Part shown: positions 59,355-64,000 of the stretch, one piece after another | Layout of the letters: every line of letters begins with the position of its first letter | Numbering within the stretch: the first letter of the stretch is position 1 | Assembly: GCA_036678685.1 (NCBI GenBank) | Contig: JAZIHH010000016.1 | Location: 1 to 64,000 of the forward strand | Direction: 5' to 3' | DNA: 64,000 nucleotides | Origin: JAZIHH01 sp036678685 | GTDB lineage: Bacteria; Bacillota; UBA4882; UBA10575 | Notes under the pieces: model-generated | What the model was told of the DNA's origin: nothing | What the model saw: the letters and a program-made list of their open reading frames with translations, nothing else | Database searches by the model: none | Position numbers and translations under genes: made by a program

Positions 59355-60290
59355 TTAAACTATTTCCTTTCTTCCGCCAAGTTTGATACGCGGGTCGAGC
59401 AGGGGATAGGCAAGGTCGACCAGGAGATTGGCCACAATCAGAAAAACGCAGTAGAAAACGGTGACCCCGAGAATAACCGTGTAATCCCGGTTATAAATAC
59501 TGGTAACAAAATGCTTGCCCAACCCCGGTACGGCGAAAATATTCTCCACCACAAAACTACCGGTTAAAATCGTGGCCAACAGCGGTCCCATATAGGTAAC
59601 CACCGGAATAATCGCGTTTTTCACCGCGTGTAGCCAAAGCACGCGTGACTGCGGCAACCCTTTGGCTACCGCTGTTTTCATGTAATCCTGGCTTAAAACG
59701 TCAAGCATGCTTGAACGGGTCAGACGGGCAATAAAGGCCGTCGGCGCCCCGGCCAGCGCAATCGCGGGCATAATCACCTGCTTGGGAGTACCCCACATCG
59801 CCGCCGGAAGCAAACCCCAACGGTAAGCCAGGAAATACATTAAAACCGTACCAATGACAAAACCGGGCATGGCAATCCCGATGGTACTGAAGAACATCAC
59901 TATATAATCGGGAACTTTATTCTGTTTCAAAGCCGCCAAAATACCGGCAGGCACCCCTATTAAAAGGGCGATAACAACGGCGACACCGCCCAACTGCATG
60001 GAAACGGGAAACCTTTCGGCAATAATATCATTAACGGTCCTCCCCCGGTACTTATATGAAGGACCCAAATCGCCTTTGGCCAAGTGCAAAAGGTAATCGA
60101 AATATTGTTTATGAAGAGGTTGATCCAAATTGTACCTGGCCTCAATATTGGCTTTAACCGCTTCCGGAAGAGCTTTCTCCCTTTGAAAGGGGCCGCCGGG
60201 AATAATATGCATAAACAAAAAAGTAACAGTTACCACCACCAGCAAAGCTCCCAAAGCATAAAGAATCCGTCGTACAAGATAGTTAAGCAA
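59355..60290 (-). CDS. oppB: Oligopeptide ABC transporter permease OppB
   Basis: A 311-residue permease: LVRRILYALGALLVVVTVTF, then FLMHIIPGGPF at the N-terminus, TRSSMLDVLSQDYMKTAVAK, GLPQSRVLWLHAVKNAI (EAA loop) and FAVPGLGKHFVTSIYNRDYT at the end. It is the first permease, 187 nt after oppA; the gap holds a perfect hairpin. The start is TTG after GAGGA. Confidence 0.96.
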   Translation of the reverse strand: MLNYLVRRILYALGALLVVVTVTFLFMHIIPGGPFQREKALPEAVKANIEARYNLDQPLHKQYFDYLLHLAKGDLGPSYKYRGRTVNDIIAERFPVSMQLGGVAVVIALLIGVPAGILAALKQNKVPDYIVMFFSTIGIAMPGFVIGTVLMYFLAYRWGLLPAAMWGTPKQVIMPAIALAGAPTAFIARLTRSSMLDVLSQDYMKTAVAKGLPQSRVLWLHAVKNAIIPVVTYMGPLLATILTGSFVVENIFAVPGLGKHFVTSIYNRDYTVILGVTVFYCVFLIVANLLVDLAYPLLDPRIKLGGRKEIV

Positions 60291-60395
60291 ATCCTCGGTG
60301 CCCCCTTTAATTTATAAAATCCGGGAACAGGGCTGCACGGGAGCGGGAGGCGGGAGTAAAGAACCCGCCGCCAACCCGTTCCTGCAGTTCATGAT

Positions 60396-60426
60396 GAGAA
60401 GAGGTATACTCGGTATACCTCTTCTC
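60396..60426. repeat. Perfect 14-bp hairpin between oppA and oppB
   Basis: GAGAAGAGGTATAC (60396-60409) and GTATACCTCTTCTC (60413-60426) flank a 3-nt loop. No U-run follows, so it is more likely an mRNA 3' end protector or processing site that raises oppA over the permease genes. Confidence 0.9.
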
Positions 60427-60427
60427 G

Positions 60428-60461
60428 TCTCAGCCAACTAAATCGTTCTCAGCCAACTAAA
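60428..60461. repeat. Pair of 15-bp direct repeats after oppA
   Basis: TCTCAGCCAACTAAA occurs at 60428-60442 and 60447-60461, a 19-bp period, between the oppA stop and the hairpin. Confidence 0.85.
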
Positions 60462-60477
60462 ACCACCCAACGGGCTC

Positions 60478-62094
60478 TTACTTGGTCACATAAGCTTCTT
60501 TAAAGTCCAGACCGCCGGTGCTCACGTAAACGTAATCCTTCACCTTGGTGCTGACCATCATCGGATTGGTATAGTAGTAAATCGGCATAATCGGCATATC
60601 TCTCATCAAGATATCTTCCTGCTCGTGCAAGAGCGGGATCCGGTCCGCCGGATCGGAAAGGCGGATCAACTGGCCGATGATTTCATCATAGCGGGGGTCG
60701 CCCCAGTTGGAATTGTTGTTTCCGCCGCCGGTTCTCCACATGTCAAGGAAGGAGGTGGCGTCAACATAGTCGGCAATCCAACCGGCCCGGGCCACGTCAA
60801 AGTCACCCTGATCCCGCGAAGTCAAGTAGACGCCCCATTCCTGGTTGGTCAGAGTAATCCCTTTGATGCCCAGGTTTTTCTCCCACATTTCCATGATGGC
60901 CTCGGCAATAATCTTATGCTGTTCCGAAGTATTGTAAAGTATCTCAAAGGGCGGGAACCCTTCGCCGTTCGGATACCCGGCTTCGGCCAGCAGCCGTCTT
61001 GCCTCTTCGATATCTTCCACAATATAATCGCCGCCGACTTCACGGAAGTCGGAACCCTCTTTTAGATCGGGGAATCCCGGCGGGACAAAGGCATAAGCAG
61101 GCAGCTCACCGCCCTGGGTTACTTCTTCCACGATGGCCCTGCGGTCAATGGCCATGGTCAAAGCCTTGCGCACCCTGACATCATCAAAAGGTTTACGGTC
61201 ACAGTTGAAAATATAGTAATAAGTGCCCAAATAAGGGAAGATGTGCAACTCGTCGGGGCGTTCCTTCTTCAGCCGGGGGATCTCGGCACCGGGAACAGTA
61301 TGGGTCATGTCGACTTCCCCGGTTTCAAACATGGTCAACTCGGTGTTAATATCTTCAACCATGGTAAATACGAGACGGTCCAGTTTCACCTTGTCCGCAT
61401 CCCAGTAATACTCGTTGGGGACATATTCCAGACGTCCCTGTTCCCACTTGACCAGTTTGAAGGGTCCGTTCACAATCATGGTCTCCGGTTTAAGGTGCCA
61501 ACCTTCATTATCCGCCTGCACGGTGGGCCGGTGCAATGGATAGTAGGTCGGGAAAGCGGTCAAGGAGAGAAAATAGGGCGCCCCGGAAACCAGCTTCACC
61601 TTCAGGGTGTAATCATCAACCGCCTTGACGGCCATGTCATCGACACTGCCTTTACCGGTGTAAGCCTCAACAGCCCCCTCAATCAGGTCAAACATGTAAC
61701 AGTAGTCCGCCGCCATCTCCGGGTCGACAGCCCTTTTCCAAGCAAACTCAAAGTCGTGGGCGGTCAGCGGATCACCGTTGGACCACTTGGCGTCCTTCCG
61801 GAGATAAAAGGTGTACTCCGTTTGGTCGGGGCTGACTTCCCATCTTTCGGCAATAGCCGGCTGCGGGATGTTGTTCTCATCCAACCGGGTCAACCCTTCG
61901 TACATCTGCAAAACCATATGGAATTCCGGAATTCCGGTCATTAAGGCCGGATCAAGGGTTTCCGGTTCGGTGCCCACATTATAGACAAGAACCATTTCCT
62001 CGCTGGCAACTTCAGTGCCGCGCCTTACCACCACAACAGCCGCCACAGCCGCAACAACGACGACGGCGACCAGGATCCAGATATACTTTTTCAC
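60478..62094 (-). CDS. oppA: Oligopeptide-binding protein OppA
   Basis: A 538-residue SBP_bac_5 protein: LVYNVGTEPETLDPALMTGI, EYTFYLRKDAKWSNGDPLTA, VRKALTMAIDRRAIVEEVTQ and GWIADYVDATSFLDMWRTGG. The N-terminus is a long hydrophobic segment (YIWILVAVVVVAAVAAVVVV) followed by RRGTEVASE. There is no lipobox cysteine, so it is anchored by an uncleaved helix or released by signal peptidase I. It heads the opp operon. The 270-nt gap upstream is AT-rich and has a small ACAAT-TTAT-ATTGT palindrome near a possible TATATT -10. Confidence 0.95.
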   Translation of the reverse strand: MKKYIWILVAVVVVAAVAAVVVVRRGTEVASEEMVLVYNVGTEPETLDPALMTGIPEFHMVLQMYEGLTRLDENNIPQPAIAERWEVSPDQTEYTFYLRKDAKWSNGDPLTAHDFEFAWKRAVDPEMAADYCYMFDLIEGAVEAYTGKGSVDDMAVKAVDDYTLKVKLVSGAPYFLSLTAFPTYYPLHRPTVQADNEGWHLKPETMIVNGPFKLVKWEQGRLEYVPNEYYWDADKVKLDRLVFTMVEDINTELTMFETGEVDMTHTVPGAEIPRLKKERPDELHIFPYLGTYYYIFNCDRKPFDDVRVRKALTMAIDRRAIVEEVTQGGELPAYAFVPPGFPDLKEGSDFREVGGDYIVEDIEEARRLLAEAGYPNGEGFPPFEILYNTSEQHKIIAEAIMEMWEKNLGIKGITLTNQEWGVYLTSRDQGDFDVARAGWIADYVDATSFLDMWRTGGGNNNSNWGDPRYDEIIGQLIRLSDPADRIPLLHEQEDILMRDMPIMPIYYYTNPMMVSTKVKDYVYVSTGGLDFKEAYVTK

Positions 62095-62364
62095 TTCAGG
62101 TCCTCCTTTTTTAATTTTTTATATTAACAACACAATATAAATTGTATTGACAGAGTAAAAAGTCACCTCCTGTTTACAATGGTTTTCTCTCCCGCTAATC
62201 ACAAAGACATTAAAAATATTAGTTCAACAAAGATACCATATTTCCTGCAATCCACCTAAAAATTTTCTCTGCAGTTCTTAGCCCTAACTGGACGTAAGAT
62301 TTTTCCGGAGTCCGGGGCGGACAGCCGGCCCGGTAAACAGGACGAAACAGGACGGTCTTGACCT

Positions 62365-63873
62365 TTAATCCTTAAGCCGGGACATCCTTTTTTGCACGGC
62401 GCGCCGCAAATCTTCAAAGGCTTTGGCCAAGAAACGGGAGGGTTCACTGGGCCCATAGCGGGCCAGGCGGTAACTGCCGGTCAGTTCGTCCACGGCCTTT
62501 TCTTCACCGGGAAGCGCTTCCTTGAGCCGGTCGGCAATCTCTCCCGGCGTCTGTGAACTCCGCCAGGGCAGGCCTTGCCTACGGGCCCGGTCCACCAGGA
62601 GAAAATAGCCGCGGCGGATCACCGCCCGGTACCCCCGCCCCCAAAAGCGGCGCCTTCTTTTTTTCCACCCCCCGTTTGGCCAATCAATATGGGGGAAGAG
62701 TTCTTCCTTCCGTCGCGGCTGCAGTTGAAAACCCCGGCGGGTCCAAAGATTCCGCCAGAAGAGAAATAACCTGACCAAAGCCTGGCGCCACCCCTTCCAG
62801 CGCTTAATCTCCCCCCGCCCGAGACGGAAAAGGAGCCACCCGGCGAAGACCAGCAAGCAAGTGATGACGAAGAAGGGTAAAAAGAGATAGATGAGGATAA
62901 AAAAGAGCAAACCGGCGATCTTTTCCCACAGGCCCGGTTCCCCTTCGATCAGCCTGTCCCAGGTTCCGTTCCCCGCGGGAGGAAGGAAAGACTCCGGCTC
63001 CCGGCTTTGGCGGGTCAAAAAGTCCATTATTTTTTGGCCCAGCCCGGCTATTATCCTTCCCAACCCGGGAAAGCCTGCCGGTAAAAGCAGGCTGACGCCT
63101 GCCGCTCCGCCGGTAATCAAGACCGCCCACCGGAACCAGGCTCTTGGCAATTCCCGGTCCGTCACCATTCCCTCCGCCTTCCACAGCGCCCGTTTGTAAA
63201 AAAAGTAAAACTCGGTCAAAAGCAACAATCCGGTGACTGCCAATACTACCGGCCAGAAACGGCTTTGCTGGTCCATATTTCTTTCCGGCAGTAACAAACT
63301 GCCCGCCGGCCCGGCCACAATACCGCCGATGATAAGAGAAATAATCCACGCCCGGCACGAATGCCATTCCGCTTCCCATGAACTCACATCCACCTGGTTG
63401 GCGGTTTCTTCCCATAAGATCCTCAGTCCGGAGGAACTCTCCACTTTCGGTATTCTCTGCAGGCGGCCGCCGGACGCCGTAAGGGACAGCGATAGAACGG
63501 AGGTAATAATGGTCATTACCGGCCGCAGTTTTTCTTTCTCCAGCATCACCCGGAGGTTAAAGGCTTCCGGGAGGCCGGCTACACCGGCCAGCCGGAGCCA
63601 TACCGCAGCAAACAGCCATTGCCCGGCCGTAAAAAACGACAGGTGCAGAAGAAAAGGAATCTTCAACTCCTGCACGGAGAGAAGATAAACCGCGTTAACC
63701 AGGGCAACCAGAAACAAAAGGGGAAAAACCACCGCCGGAGACGGGATCATCAAAAAAGGAAAAAAAGACGAGACCACCGCCAGCATAAAGGAGGAAACAA
63801 ACAAGGCGGTCAAGACTGCCGTTCTTAGGGAAACAGCCGGTTTTTCATACTTGCCGGACAAGGAGGAGGGCAT
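62365..63873 (-). CDS. Multi-pass membrane protein with C-terminal DUF4129-like domain
   Basis: About 502 residues. Several hydrophobic segments occur in the N-terminal 340 residues (for example TAVLTALFVSSFMLAVVSSF and LLFFILIYLFLPFFVITCLL). A basic cytoplasmic region follows, then a C-terminal DUF4129-like stretch: RRGYFLLVDRARRQGLPWRS, TPGEIADRLKEALPG and AVDELTGSYRLARYG. Such proteins are often encoded next to transglutaminase-core genes with MoxR and DUF58 partners, which would lie beyond the window edge. The ATG at 63873 is preferred over an upstream TTG at 63897. Confidence 0.7.
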   Translation of the reverse strand: MPSSLSGKYEKPAVSLRTAVLTALFVSSFMLAVVSSFFPFLMIPSPAVVFPLLFLVALVNAVYLLSVQELKIPFLLHLSFFTAGQWLFAAVWLRLAGVAGLPEAFNLRVMLEKEKLRPVMTIITSVLSLSLTASGGRLQRIPKVESSSGLRILWEETANQVDVSSWEAEWHSCRAWIISLIIGGIVAGPAGSLLLPERNMDQQSRFWPVVLAVTGLLLLTEFYFFYKRALWKAEGMVTDRELPRAWFRWAVLITGGAAGVSLLLPAGFPGLGRIIAGLGQKIMDFLTRQSREPESFLPPAGNGTWDRLIEGEPGLWEKIAGLLFFILIYLFLPFFVITCLLVFAGWLLFRLGRGEIKRWKGWRQALVRLFLFWRNLWTRRGFQLQPRRKEELFPHIDWPNGGWKKRRRRFWGRGYRAVIRRGYFLLVDRARRQGLPWRSSQTPGEIADRLKEALPGEEKAVDELTGSYRLARYGPSEPSRFLAKAFEDLRRAVQKRMSRLKD

Positions 63874-64000
63874 CGTCCTCACGCCTTCTTTTGACAATAA
63901 AACATGGTATTTTTTTCTCTTTTAACTCTTTTACCGGTAAAACTGCTGTTTTATGCGACGGCTGGAGAAAAGACGGGTGATAGCCGGCCTTGCGTAAATC

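Noticed and set aside
1..64000. CRISPR array
   Set aside because: No regular series of repeats with unique spacers was seen. The direct repeats present are only pairs or scattered triples.

Overview
The window looks like the chromosome of an endospore-forming member of the Bacillota. Spore markers are a complete sigK with a pro-sequence, the dipicolinate synthase genes dpaA and dpaB, and a YmxH-type protein. Lysine and biotin control elements are of Firmicute type, and a SCIFF ranthipeptide precursor is present. An LptD/OstA-like outer-membrane-type protein, and three solute-binding proteins with cleavable or anchoring N-termini but no lipobox, point to a diderm Firmicute. A Limnochordia/Hydrogenispora-like lineage is my inference, not a proof.

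Layout. 1-5.3 kb is accessory DNA: the N-terminal part of a large DNA methyltransferase gene at the window edge, then an IS3-family element whose orfB is broken by an inserted, intact IS21-type element. 5.3-13.6 kb holds rlmD with a decayed C-terminal extension, an SDR oxidoreductase, a DUF89 protein, a small minus-strand unit (59-aa Cys-rich ORF, tRNA-Ala(CGC), SCIFF peptide), an orphan DNA methyltransferase, and an overlapping pair of a peptide-binding protein and the LptD-like protein. 13.8-23.9 kb holds pckG, then the lysine/dipicolinate operon dapB-dpaA-dpaB-asd-dapG-dapA behind a lysine riboswitch, then ymxH, lipA and lipB. 24-29 kb holds sigK, a biotin ECF transporter operon (bioY-ecfA-ecfT) with a BirA-type operator, and an alpha-glucan phosphorylase gene. 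29-39.3 kb is minus-strand housekeeping: mltG, a DUF1292 gene, ruvX, an aldo/keto reductase-ferredoxin gene, a membrane-anchored baseplate-J-like gene, mnmA, an MFS transporter and tex.

39.5-56.2 kb is a visibly more AT-rich catabolic island, all on the minus strand. It holds an interrupted D-2-hydroxyacid dehydrogenase, a DeoR regulator, an FGGY kinase, a zinc alcohol dehydrogenase, an aldo/keto reductase, a 1081-residue GH31 glycosidase with an extra C-terminal region, a sugar ABC transporter without its ATPase, a cupin phosphoglucose isomerase, a shikimate-dehydrogenase-like protein, a phosphotriesterase-family hydrolase and a Gfo/Idh/MocA oxidoreductase. Similar promoters and a shared 15-bp AT-rich element tie the pieces together. 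This is the best candidate here for an undescribed pathway: import and cleavage of an alpha-glycoside, then oxidation, lactone or ester opening, and phosphorylation. 56.3-62.1 kb is an oligopeptide ABC operon (oppA-B-C-D-F), followed by a DUF4129-type membrane protein at the right edge.
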